A DNA stretch of 22,700 nt. Source: Cyrtobacter comes (GTDB lineage Bacteria > Pseudomonadota > Alphaproteobacteria > Rickettsiales > Midichloriaceae). Made by a program: the position numbers and the translations under genes. The notes under the pieces were generated by a model. The model did not search any database, was not told where the DNA came from, and worked only from the letters and a program-made list of their open reading frames with translations. The DNA lies in the NCBI RefSeq assembly GCF_034470605.1, contig NZ_JARGYT010000012.1, positions 1 to 22,700 of the forward strand, written 5' to 3'. Below, in pieces: positions 7,786 to 15,440 of this stretch. The number at the start of each line of letters is the position of its first letter. Within the stretch, counting starts at the first letter, position 1.

Positions 7786-8631
7786 CTATTCCCCCTTATG
7801 CTTAACACCAATATCCAATGCACATTTCTTAAATGTGCTCAGATCCTTCTTCCACCAAGAATCTAAAAAATTCAAAATAGCAAAGGTTATATACTCATCA
7901 TCGACCCCAGAATCTTTTAAAATTTTATCACGGCAATCTAGATTATGCATTTCGTTATGATTATTACCTATAAGTCTAACTTTTATACTTATTAGACTGT
8001 CTGTTTTTTTTACTATTGTAATAGCTAGGTCTTCAAATCCATATTTTTTTAATATAGGTAAAAAATCTTCATATTTTGCATTAAGAAAATTTATCCCTCG
8101 TAATTTTATTAAATCTTCTAAATCCGGTTTTAAAAAAGCTGGTTTTATTAGACCAAAATTTTCAACTGAATTACCACTCCAAATATAGGAAGGGGTTTCT
8201 TCATCTAATACTGATATAATTAAAAGAGAATCGTAATTCTTATCAAAATATATAAAACCATGGTTTAGCAAAAATGGCTTTACGTTCTTTTTGTTAAATG
8301 TAAAACAAACTGAAGCACCATAACTTGTTGAAGTTTCCCTTTGTGAAGTTATATTAAAAGAACTTACCATTGTTTTATAATCAAAATCTTCAAGAAGTTT
8401 AGTTGTATCAAAATCACTTAAGACAGAGACTTTTCTTAAAAATTTCTCAAAACATTCCCTAGATAGCTTTTGCATAACGTTTTTCTTGGAGTCTTCTAAG
8501 TTTCCAAGAAAAGATTCATACGTACTACTGCATACAGTAAAAACATCAGTATCTGCTGAAAAAGCATTGCTGCTAATAATATGGTTGCAAGCTAATAGAA
8601 ATAATAGTATTGCACTAATGGTTCTTATCAT
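7786..8631 (-). CDS. Exported DUF2066-like protein
   Basis: A 281-residue protein from the ATG at 8631; a TTG at 8646 would add five residues and is less likely. The N-terminus is a signal peptide (MIRTISAILLFLLACNHI, with a likely cut near NAFSA), so the mature protein should be periplasmic. After FTV, a helix and an 'LLEDFDYKTMVSS' segment come the strand YGASVCFTFNKKNVKPFLL and a following 'LLIISVLDE...YIW' block. This layout resembles DUF2066 proteins, whose role is unknown. The C-terminal half has FLPILKKYGFEDLAITIV and further beta segments. It diverges from yciB with only 32 bases between the starts. The dispersed repeat copy B lies right after its stop. Confidence 0.6.
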   Translation of the reverse strand: MIRTISAILLFLLACNHIISSNAFSADTDVFTVCSSTYESFLGNLEDSKKNVMQKLSRECFEKFLRKVSVLSDFDTTKLLEDFDYKTMVSSFNITSQRETSTSYGASVCFTFNKKNVKPFLLNHGFIYFDKNYDSLLIISVLDEETPSYIWSGNSVENFGLIKPAFLKPDLEDLIKLRGINFLNAKYEDFLPILKKYGFEDLAITIVKKTDSLISIKVRLIGNNHNEMHNLDCRDKILKDSGVDDEYITFAILNFLDSWWKKDLSTFKKCALDIGVKHKGE

Positions 8632-8663
8632 CAACTTTTCACTCAAATATTTTGCTTATTAAT

Positions 8664-9200
8664 ATGAAGTATATTGAAATCTTATCTTTAGCAATATTTG
8701 CGTTTACGTATTATTTTTTTGGGCTAATAAAAGCTTCGTTGGTTTTATCTATTACTTCTCTATTAACGCTACCATATCTCTTAAGGCGAAGATCAAAAGG
8801 TGATAAGGAAAATGATTTTCAGATATTATCCTCTATATTAGTGATCATCATGGGGATGTTAACTGCAATAACCGGTAATAGCTCCATTATAAAGATGAAG
8901 CCATCCATATTATATTCTTCGCTTGCTTTTTTTATATATATATTATCGCTTAAGGAAATATATCTTATTAAAAAAATATTTGAAAGGATTCTGCTATTAG
9001 AGGATGTTACATGGAAAAAGCTTTCTACGGTCTTTTCATATTTTTTTATTTTTCTTGCGATACTTAATGAAATAGTTTGGAGAAATTTTGAAGATTCTGA
9101 TTGGGTTTCATTCAAGATCATTTTTTGTCCTTTGGCTACTTTTATGTTTTTTGCAAGTATCTTTTATGTATATAGAAAAAATTTAATAAATAAGAAGTAA
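8664..9200 (+). CDS. yciB: Inner membrane septation protein A (YciB/IspZ)
   Basis: A 178-residue polytopic inner-membrane protein of the YciB/IspZ family, implicated in cell-envelope integrity and septation. Evidence includes five to six hydrophobic segments, the GNSSIIKMKPSILY block (typical 'IKxKPTILY' in the family), and the C-terminal 'W-K-K-L...FF-x3-A-x-LNEIVWRNF...W-V-x-FK' signature at about residues 116-148. The ATG at 8664 is preferred over the TTG at 8652. The gene diverges from the DUF2066-like gene and is followed by a strong terminator at 9465-9495. It appears full length and intact. Confidence 0.88.
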   Translation: MKYIEILSLAIFAFTYYFFGLIKASLVLSITSLLTLPYLLRRRSKGDKENDFQILSSILVIIMGMLTAITGNSSIIKMKPSILYSSLAFFIYILSLKEIYLIKKIFERILLLEDVTWKKLSTVFSYFFIFLAILNEIVWRNFEDSDWVSFKIIFCPLATFMFFASIFYVYRKNLINKK

Positions 9201-9393
9201 GAGGTGGTAATGATGAATTCTTATTAAAGTATTCGCTGCCTTTCTAGTTATTAGAGAATTATGGTGTGTGTTATTGTATTTTTTATATTAAGACAGCTTT
9301 GAAGTTAGTGCTAGGTCGAAATCTCTACTGTATTTGTAGTTTATTGTTTGAATTTTTAAATCCTGAATTCTGAGATAACTTGATTGGTATATG

Positions 9394-9448
9394 TATAGCT
9401 GTTTTATTTGAGATAGATACCTATGCTAATTCAGCTTAAATCATTATA
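9394..9448 (-). repeat. Dispersed MITE-like repeat, copy C (internally deleted)
   Basis: The reverse complement reads TATAATGATTTAAGCTGAAT, then a shortened middle (TATCTATCTCA), and ends AATAAAACAGCTATA. It keeps both ends but lacks about 20 bases of the centre. It lies in the spacer between yciB and rimM, just ahead of the terminator. Confidence 0.65.
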
Positions 9449-9464
9449 CTTAACAAAATTAAAG

Positions 9465-9495
9465 CACTAAAGTTATTTAGTGTAAATTTTTTTTT
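9465..9495 (+). terminator. Rho-independent terminator between yciB and rimM
   Basis: CACTAAA (9465-9471), loop GTTA and TTTAGTG (9476-9482) form a perfect 7-bp stem. On the plus strand a run of nine T follows at 9487-9495, so it should end yciB transcription. On the minus strand the same stem is followed by CTTTAATTTTG, so it may also end the nhaA-rimM transcript. The rest of the spacer 9201-9522 holds only repeat copy C. Confidence 0.6.
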
Positions 9496-9522
9496 AGCTC
9501 AAACATTAACATGCAGCACTTT

Positions 9523-10044
9523 TTATATATCTTTTAGATCCATTATATTTTTATGTGCATATAGTGCTTTATTCTCTAAGCTAATGCTTATTATGAAATT
9601 TGCATGAAATGGACAATAAAAGCTGTTACCATTATCATTAATTAATAGCAAATCCCCAGCTCCAAAGTTTTGTATATCTTCCACGTATCCTAGCGTATTC
9701 TCATTCAGCAATACCTTACAACCAAGTAGTTGTGAATGGTAAAATTCATCAGAATTTGTAATGGCTTGAAATTTCGAAGTTTGTGCAGATAGCTCCATAC
9801 CAACCAAATTTTCTACCTCTTCTCTTGATGTTATGCCCTCTATCTTGCATATGGAAAATTTATCTTTTTGAAATAAAAATTCTATTTTAAAAGGGTCTCC
9901 AGAATCTGAATATAGGGGGGAAAGCTTGGATATAGATTCAGGAGGAATAGCAAAATTTATCAACTTAGCAAGCCCCTTAACTCCAAATGGAGAATGTATT
10001 TTTGCTATTATTTCTATTTCATTTTGAGAATTATTACTATTCAT
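9523..10044 (-). CDS. rimM: 16S rRNA processing protein RimM
   Basis: A 173-residue ribosome maturation factor that binds ribosomal protein S19 and helps mature the 30S head. The N-terminal barrel opens with IAKIHSPFGVKGLAKL (residues 13-28), the family's 'I-x-x-x-HGxxGE' region. The C-terminal PRC-type barrel shows DEFYHSQLLGCKV and NFGAGDLLLI, close to the usual 'EFYWxDLxGxxV' and 'GAxDLLxV' motifs. Length is typical. It follows nhaA after 14 bases on the minus strand, suggesting one transcript. rimM is often beside rpsP and trmD; neither is here, which suggests rearrangement. Confidence 0.92.
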   Translation of the reverse strand: MNSNNSQNEIEIIAKIHSPFGVKGLAKLINFAIPPESISKLSPLYSDSGDPFKIEFLFQKDKFSICKIEGITSREEVENLVGMELSAQTSKFQAITNSDEFYHSQLLGCKVLLNENTLGYVEDIQNFGAGDLLLINDNGNSFYCPFHANFIISISLENKALYAHKNIMDLKDI

Positions 10045-10058
10045 TATCCTGGTTATTT

Positions 10059-11240
10059 TTAAACAGAGCTTTTGCGAGTACCTGTTATAGATATTATAAT
10101 TGCACCTATAATTAGAGAGGCAAGTGAGCCGAGCATGATCCCAAGCTTTATTTCATTTAGATATGTGGTATTATGAGCGAATGCCAGTAATGCGATAAAT
10201 AGACTCATAGTAAAACCTATGCCGCAGACTACAGATGTACCATAAAACTGTGCATATGTACTATGCTCTGGTAGCTTAGCTTTCCCCATCTTTATTAAGA
10301 TATAGCAAGCAGAAAAAATACCAATCTGTTTACCAAAAAACAAACCCAGACCAGTTCCCAGTACTATAGGATGTAGCAAATCTCCTAATGAAAAATTGCT
10401 CAAAGATAAGCCACTATTTACAAAGGCAAAGAGTGGAAGTATTACGTAATAATTCAATGGCCCAAGTCCTCTTTCAAGATCCGCCATTACTTCGGTACCA
10501 GTTTTTGATCTTATTGGTATAAGCATTCCTAGCACGGCCCCTGCAACTGTGGCATGTATTCCGGATTGTAGGAAAAAAGACCACATGAAGCCTCCTATAA
10601 CTAGATATACAAATTTTGAAGAAACATCTCTTCTATTTAAGTAAAAGAGCAAGGCGATACATATAGAAATATAAAATAGGTACTCTATATTTATAGATTC
10701 ATTATAGAAGATTGCTATTATTAATACTGAAACCAAATCATCTATTATTGCAAGTGCGGTTAAAAATACTCTAAGTGAAGTAGGTATTCCCTTTCCAAAA
10801 ATTCCCATTACACCTATTGCAAATGCTATATCTGTAGCCGCTGGTGTGGCCCATGCTTTCAGGGCTGTATCATTATGTATATTAAAAACGCAATATATAA
10901 GGACAGGCACTACTATCCCCCCAAACGCCCCAACAATAGGTAATATTCTTTGTGCTGGTGATGAAAGGCGCCCTTCAACAATCTCCCTTTTTATCTCCAT
11001 ACCTACAATTAGGAAGAAGAATGCCATCAATAGCTCGTTTACCCAATTAGCCATTGACATTCCAACAGAATAATCTGCAAATATTAACTTTAAATCGGAA
11101 GATATATAGTGTTGATACAGCTCTGAGTATTTTGAATTCGCTGTAAATATACCAAGAGCTGCTGCTATAAAGAGTAGCCAGCCATTTTCTATAGCGGAAT
11201 GTATAAGAATACCAAAATTCTTAACTTTTATAGCTATCAT
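10059..11240 (-). CDS. nhaA: Na+/H+ antiporter NhaA
   Basis: A 393-residue inner-membrane antiporter that exchanges intracellular Na+ (or Li+) for protons, controlling pH and sodium. The paired aspartates of the ion-binding site are visible in ALAIIDDLVSVLIIAIFYN (Asp167, Asp168), along with TPAATDIAFAIGV (Asp137). LIVGMEIKREIVEG and GIHATVAGAVLGMLIP are also family signatures. Length and about twelve hydrophobic segments fit NhaA. The ATG at 11240 follows a hairpin and a T-rich leader. It probably drives rimM as the second gene of the unit. It appears intact. Confidence 0.96.
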   Translation of the reverse strand: MIAIKVKNFGILIHSAIENGWLLFIAAALGIFTANSKYSELYQHYISSDLKLIFADYSVGMSMANWVNELLMAFFFLIVGMEIKREIVEGRLSSPAQRILPIVGAFGGIVVPVLIYCVFNIHNDTALKAWATPAATDIAFAIGVMGIFGKGIPTSLRVFLTALAIIDDLVSVLIIAIFYNESINIEYLFYISICIALLFYLNRRDVSSKFVYLVIGGFMWSFFLQSGIHATVAGAVLGMLIPIRSKTGTEVMADLERGLGPLNYYVILPLFAFVNSGLSLSNFSLGDLLHPIVLGTGLGLFFGKQIGIFSACYILIKMGKAKLPEHSTYAQFYGTSVVCGIGFTMSLFIALLAFAHNTTYLNEIKLGIMLGSLASLIIGAIIISITGTRKSSV

Positions 11241-11249
11241 CTATCTCAG

Positions 11250-11289
11250 AAACAAAAACAACAACACATGTGTTTTACATAAAACATGT
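11250..11289 (-). terminator. Hairpin between ybaB and nhaA, possible terminator
   Basis: On the minus strand ACATGTTTTA and TAAAACACATGT (11289 down to 11266) pair with a single bulge. They are followed by TGTTGTTGTTTTTGTTT. This fits a terminator for the dnaX-ybaB transcript just upstream of nhaA. It could instead be a leader element for nhaA, because it ends only about 25 bases before that start. Confidence 0.4.
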
Positions 11290-11360
11290 ATATTATCCAT
11301 AAAATACCACATTATGCCATAATATAGATAATTAAATAAATTTAATTGATCCCTGCGTTA

Positions 11361-11672
11361 TTATTGAAACATATTTTTTAATAAGTCTGGCGGTAATCCT
11401 ATTTCTGTAATTTTTTCTGTAAAGGCATTATCAGATTTCTTTTTTGCATCTTGAATAGCGGCAACTATTAAATCTTCTAGCACTTCAATTTTTTCTGTGG
11501 CAAAAGATTCTTTATCTATTTTTATGCTTTTTATAAGCCCTTTAGCATCCATAGTAACCCTTACAGCGCCAGCGCCTGCTTCACCAATTACTTCTGTATC
11601 ATCTAATTCTTCTTGTATTTGCTTAATTTTTTTCTGTACATCTTGCGCCTGTTGTAGCATCTCCTCAAGCAT
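11361..11672 (-). CDS. ybaB: YbaB/EbfC family nucleoid-associated protein
   Basis: A 103-residue member of the YbaB/EbfC family, small dimeric DNA-binding proteins commonly encoded right after dnaX. The family pattern is clear: an N-terminal helix (LEEMLQQAQDVQKKIKQIQEEL), then GEAGAGAVRVTMDAKGLIKS, a second helix with EVLEDLIVAAIQDAKKKS, and a short tail. The ATG at 11672 is the first in frame; an upstream ATT (11681) followed by GCTGAT could extend it by three residues. It lies 17 bases beyond the end of the frameshifted dnaX frame. recR, the usual next gene, is not here. Confidence 0.9.
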   Translation of the reverse strand: MLEEMLQQAQDVQKKIKQIQEELDDTEVIGEAGAGAVRVTMDAKGLIKSIKIDKESFATEKIEVLEDLIVAAIQDAKKKSDNAFTEKITEIGLPPDLLKNMFQ

Positions 11673-11769
11673 ATCAGCAATGAAAAATATTAAATATCAT
11701 TAATTTTGATATCAGCAATTTTTGATCCAGTAAAGCTATTTAAAATCTTTTGCACCAAGGCGCTTTTTT

Positions 11770-13290
11770 CTATTTCACTTTTTTTTTTATTTTTTCTTCA
11801 TTTAGAACCTCATGAACGCTTCTTGCTAAGTTATTGTATTCACTAATTTCTATATTAAGACCGGTTAATTTTGTTAAAACATTTTGCAAAGATTCTATAC
11901 TTGCAGAAGTAACTTCATTTCTATCATATGATATCAGAAGCCTGGATGTGCTAAGATCCATTATATAGATTTTATGATAAAATACATTATACAGGTTTAG
12001 TTCCTTATTGGCATATAATAACTCTAATATATCACCTATACAGGTTATAGTTGAGCTTTTAATACGTTGTTGTTCTGCTTCAACTGTATGATTTTGTGTA
12101 TGAGTTTTTGTACATATTTTTGTAGTTTTAGGTATATTGCTTTCCTCATGTTGTTCTAGCATATCTTGTGGGGTTATTTTTTCATTTAAATAACAAAGTT
12201 TTATTATTAGCATTTCTAATGCTTGAAGTTGTGATGGGGAATACCTCATATCTTCAAACCCTTTCATTAAAACCTGCCAACTTCTTAAAATAAATGTAAA
12301 ATCAATATTTTTGAGTGTATCGGAATTTGCTCGTATAATTTCTTCAAAGTCAAAATTCTCTTTATTTAGTAAGAATTGAGAGGCGCAATGCACAAAATTT
12401 GTAAGTAATGAAAGAACTGTAATGGGAGGCATGCCGCCATTGCAGCAGGATTCCACATTATTTATTGCAGATTCTACATCACCCTTACTAATCGAAGAAA
12501 AAATTTCCCAAATAAGCTCTAGGTTATGGAAATATAACATATGAGATACAACACTTGTAGTTACATTCATATTTCCTAGTATTATTGCTTGATCTAAAAT
12601 GGAAAGAGCGTCCCTAGCCGAGCCTTGTGCTGATCTTGCTATAATTTTTAATGCAAGATCATCTGAGCTACAACCTTCCATTTGTAGGATATGCCTGCAA
12701 TATTGCTGTAAAACATCAATTGGCACAAAACCTAAAAATAACTTGAAGCATCTAGAAAGTATAGTTTTTGGAATTTTATTATACTCAGTAGTTGCTAAAA
12801 TAAATTTAATATGGACCGGTGGCTCTTCTATAATCTTAAGCAGTGCATTAAACGCGCTGGTTGAGAGCATATGTACCTCATCTATTATATAAACCTTATA
12901 TTTTGAATCTACTGGTCTATATAAAGAGTTATCTATAATTACCCTAACATCAGTTACACTAGTATTACTGGCGGCATCAATTTCTATAACGTCCTGATTT
13001 CTTGCTTCTGATATAGAGATACAGCTTCTACAAGTATTGCATGGCTCGCTTTCACCTTCTTTTCTATTAAGGCAGTTTATAGATTTGGCAAGTATTCTTG
13101 CCATTGTTGTTTTTCCAACTCCTCTTGTACCTGTAAATAATATAGAATGGTGCACTCTATTTGTTCTTATAGCGCTCTTTAAAAGCTCTACTATAGGATC
13201 CTGCCCTATTATATCAGAAAAGAGTTTAGGCCTATATTTTCTTGCAATTGGTACATAAGGTTTAATATCTTGATCTTCAAATAATTGCAT
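11770..13290 (-). CDS. dnaX: DNA polymerase III subunit gamma/tau
   Basis: The 506-residue clamp-loader ATPase that loads the sliding clamp and, in its tau form, ties polymerase cores together. Visible are the Walker A GTRGVGKTT (54-62), zinc-module cysteines 73, 84, 87 and 90, the Walker B YIIDEVHML, and the sensor SRC (179-181). The annotated frame stops at 11770 just after a run of ten A. In the neighbouring frame (one extra A, or a -1 shift) translation continues for 29 residues, including ALVQKILNSFTGSKIADIKI, and stops at 11690, just before ybaB. This tail looks like the genuine DnaX C-terminus. The gene therefore either depends on slippage, is frameshifted, or carries a homopolymer sequencing error. 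It is the first gene of the minus-strand unit. Confidence 0.95.
   Translation of the reverse strand: MQLFEDQDIKPYVPIARKYRPKLFSDIIGQDPIVELLKSAIRTNRVHHSILFTGTRGVGKTTMARILAKSINCLNRKEGESEPCNTCRSCISISEARNQDVIEIDAASNTSVTDVRVIIDNSLYRPVDSKYKVYIIDEVHMLSTSAFNALLKIIEEPPVHIKFILATTEYNKIPKTILSRCFKLFLGFVPIDVLQQYCRHILQMEGCSSDDLALKIIARSAQGSARDALSILDQAIILGNMNVTTSVVSHMLYFHNLELIWEIFSSISKGDVESAINNVESCCNGGMPPITVLSLLTNFVHCASQFLLNKENFDFEEIIRANSDTLKNIDFTFILRSWQVLMKGFEDMRYSPSQLQALEMLIIKLCYLNEKITPQDMLEQHEESNIPKTTKICTKTHTQNHTVEAEQQRIKSSTITCIGDILELLYANKELNLYNVFYHKIYIMDLSTSRLLISYDRNEVTSASIESLQNVLTKLTGLNIEISEYNNLARSVHEVLNEEKIKKKVK
11779..11788 (-). other. A10 slippage or frameshift site at the end of dnaX
   Basis: The mRNA has ten consecutive A (T run on the plus strand), preceded by AAAAAAT. 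The zero frame reads AAA AAA AAA GTG AAA TAG. One additional A, or a -1 ribosomal shift, gives AGT GAA ATA GAA and 29 further codons. Runs of this length are known sites of RNA polymerase slippage, including in Thermus dnaX and in insect endosymbionts. Confidence 0.65.
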
Positions 13291-13389
13291 AAAACTTGTG
13301 TATATATTTTAACTTTTTTCAAATAAAATGTTGTGTGATGATAGCCAGTGAGGTACTTATTGCAAGATTACATTTTAATTTAAAGTTCT

Positions 13390-14508
13390 TTGGATAATAC
13401 ATTTGACAAAGAAATATTAGATTGGTTACGGCTGATTAGGTCTCCTAGAGTTGGTCCTAGGATGTTTTTTAACCTACTTTCTATATTTGGAAGTCCTAAA
13501 AATGCTCTTAGTGAGCTTTCAAATTTAGCTAAGGCTGCTGGTGGCTCTAATAAGCCATGTTCGATTTCTGAGGCAGAAAAAGAAATTATAGAGTGCCAAA
13601 ATTTTGGTGCTCAGATACTTATCTCTTCAATGCCTAATTATTCAAAATTACTAAAAGAAATTCCTGATTTTCCGCCGCTTCTGATAGTAAAAGGTAATAT
13701 TGATTTTTTAAATAAAAGAAGTATCGCTATAGTTGGATCGAGAAATGCATCGATATCAGGAACTGTAAATGCACAAAAATTTAGTGATGAGATATCTAGG
13801 GCAGGGTACGTAATAGTTTCAGGAATGGCAAGGGGCATAGATACAGCTGCTCATAAAGCTGCGCTTGAGAATGGAACCATAGGGATAATAGCAGGTGGTA
13901 TAGATAATATATACCCTAAGGAAAATAGGGCGTTGTATGAAAAAATGTATACAAAAGGTCTTATAGTTACTGAGTATAAGATTGGGAGCGCCCCTCTACC
14001 AAATAACTTTCCTAGAAGGAATAGGATTATATCTGGGATTTCTATTGCGACCGTCATTATAGAGGCTTCATTAAAATCTGGGGCCATGATTACTGCAAAT
14101 AGTGCCGTAGAGCAGGGTAGGGATGTTTTTGCTGTACCAAATTCTCCAGGGTCTTTAAATACAGGTGCAAATTTATTGATAAAAAAAGGAGCTAGCTTAG
14201 TTGAAAGCGGTTATGACGTACTTTCTGAACTTTCATATAATACAAGATTTCAAAAAGATTTATTTAGCAGTGATGTTTTTAATGAATTTAAAATGAGTAA
14301 CACATCTATACCTAGCGATTATGAATTAATTTCTGTTAGGAAAAAGCTCTTGCCTAAACTATCATATTCACCAGTCTCCGTTGGGCAAATATCAAGTGTA
14401 TTAGGGGAAGACATAGTAGTGGTGAATTATGTATTGCTGGAGCTTGAATTGGCTGGGAAGATAGAGAGGCTATATAACGGTAATGTTGTACTATCATCTA
14501 AAGAATGA
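13390..14508 (+). CDS. dprA: DNA-processing protein DprA (Smf)
   Basis: A 372-residue protein that binds incoming single-stranded DNA and loads RecA during natural transformation. The Rossmann-type core has SIAIVGSRNASISG (111-124), GYVIVSGMARGIDTAAHKAA (139-158), GGIDNIYPKENR, NNFPRRNRIISGIS and SGAMITANSAVEQGRDVFAV, all diagnostic. An N-terminal helical region and a C-terminal winged-helix-like segment (about 305-372) flank it. The start is a TTG at 13390; no upstream ATG fits. It diverges from dnaX with 99 bases between starts. It appears intact, although the probable comEC in this window is broken. Confidence 0.95.
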   Translation: MDNTFDKEILDWLRLIRSPRVGPRMFFNLLSIFGSPKNALSELSNLAKAAGGSNKPCSISEAEKEIIECQNFGAQILISSMPNYSKLLKEIPDFPPLLIVKGNIDFLNKRSIAIVGSRNASISGTVNAQKFSDEISRAGYVIVSGMARGIDTAAHKAALENGTIGIIAGGIDNIYPKENRALYEKMYTKGLIVTEYKIGSAPLPNNFPRRNRIISGISIATVIIEASLKSGAMITANSAVEQGRDVFAVPNSPGSLNTGANLLIKKGASLVESGYDVLSELSYNTRFQKDLFSSDVFNEFKMSNTSIPSDYELISVRKKLLPKLSYSPVSVGQISSVLGEDIVVVNYVLLELELAGKIERLYNGNVVLSSKE

Positions 14509-15133
14509 AATTAATAAAGCAAGTATTTCTAAAAGAGATGTTTATCAAATTAAGTAAATAGAGAAATTACAGGAGTTGATATGCTGGTTAACTAATTAAC
14601 TAGCTATTATATCAGAAATCGCTCCTCTTATTTATACCTGTGATATAACTCTAAAAGACAGCATAAAAGTATCGCGCTAGCTTAAAAAATAGCATTCATG
14701 TATTTTAAGCAATAGAATACATGAAATTATTCTGCGATTTCTATGATTTTTGTGAATGGTTTTAACCTTTATACAAACAGGTTTTAATACGAGGCATAAA
14801 AAGATAGATGGTGCTTTTCAGAAATTAATAACAATACTTGCATCTGGCAGATATTATTACCAGTACTTATATAGCTAAATCGCCATAAAGGAGTGACATA
14901 GCTAACTTTGAAAATACTTTAGTTATCATTGAGTTAAGTCTAGCAAAATGACTCATTATATAATTATTTCATATAGCTTTAGTTATAGAAATAATTTACC
15001 ACTCACAGCAATTCATCGGTTATAGCAGAACCCCTATTAAAGACCTAAATGCAGTTAACTTATATTGTATATATTGTTTATTAGGTAATGGTTCTTATTC
15101 TTAGAAGAATGTATCATTTATTTGTTGTCACTA
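14509..15133. other. Intergenic region with no supported gene
   Basis: AT-rich spacer between dprA and bolA. It contains an inverted repeat TTCATGTATT / AATACATGAA (14695-14704 and 14716-14725). A short open remnant around 14765-14880 (IQTGFNTRHKKIDGAF, then an early stop) has no recognisable origin. No tRNA, conserved RNA or clear terminator was seen. Confidence 0.45.
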
Positions 15134-15421
15134 ATGTATAGTCTTTCACTTATGGCAAGCTCAAAAGAGTCTTTAGAATATATATATAAGATCTCAAAGC
15201 TAATCTTGGATAGCTTGCACTACACAGGCATATCAATAAAGGATCTTTCGCATCTGCATAGGGGGCATGCTGGGGTTGAGGAGCTGAGCCATATAACACA
15301 TATAGAGATTTCATTGAAAGGCGGGGAAGAAAAAACTGAGATAGAAAAACACAGAGAGATTTATAAATTACTAGGGCCTCACATGGATGCAGGGTTACAT
15401 TCTGTATCTATAATTAGCTAA
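15134..15421 (+). CDS. bolA: BolA family protein
   Basis: A 95-residue BolA-like protein from the ATG at 15134; TTG codons at 15122 and 15125 could add four residues. BolA proteins pair with monothiol glutaredoxins to handle 2Fe-2S clusters and affect envelope and stress responses. The signature is complete: SHLHRGHAGVEELSHITHIEI (the family's 'H-x-GH...TH' pattern), then EKHREIYKLLGPHMDAGLHSVSI, matching 'ERHRxVYxxLxxxxxxGxHAL'. It is convergent with the repeat-protein gene, 19 bases apart. A weak AT hairpin, CTAAAA / TTTTAG (15418-15436), lies between them and may act as a shared terminator. Confidence 0.9.
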   Translation: MYSLSLMASSKESLEYIYKISKLILDSLHYTGISIKDLSHLHRGHAGVEELSHITHIEISLKGGEEKTEIEKHREIYKLLGPHMDAGLHSVSIIS

Positions 15422-15440
15422 AACACTATTTTTTAGTTAT

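Noticed and set aside
7766..7960. 64-residue plus-strand frame
   Set aside because: It overlaps the end of the minus-strand DUF2066-like gene and part of dispersed repeat copy B; no independent coding evidence.
9290..9340. Possible tRNA T-arm (GGTCGAAATC)
   Set aside because: No matching acceptor stem, anticodon arm or D-arm could be found around it.
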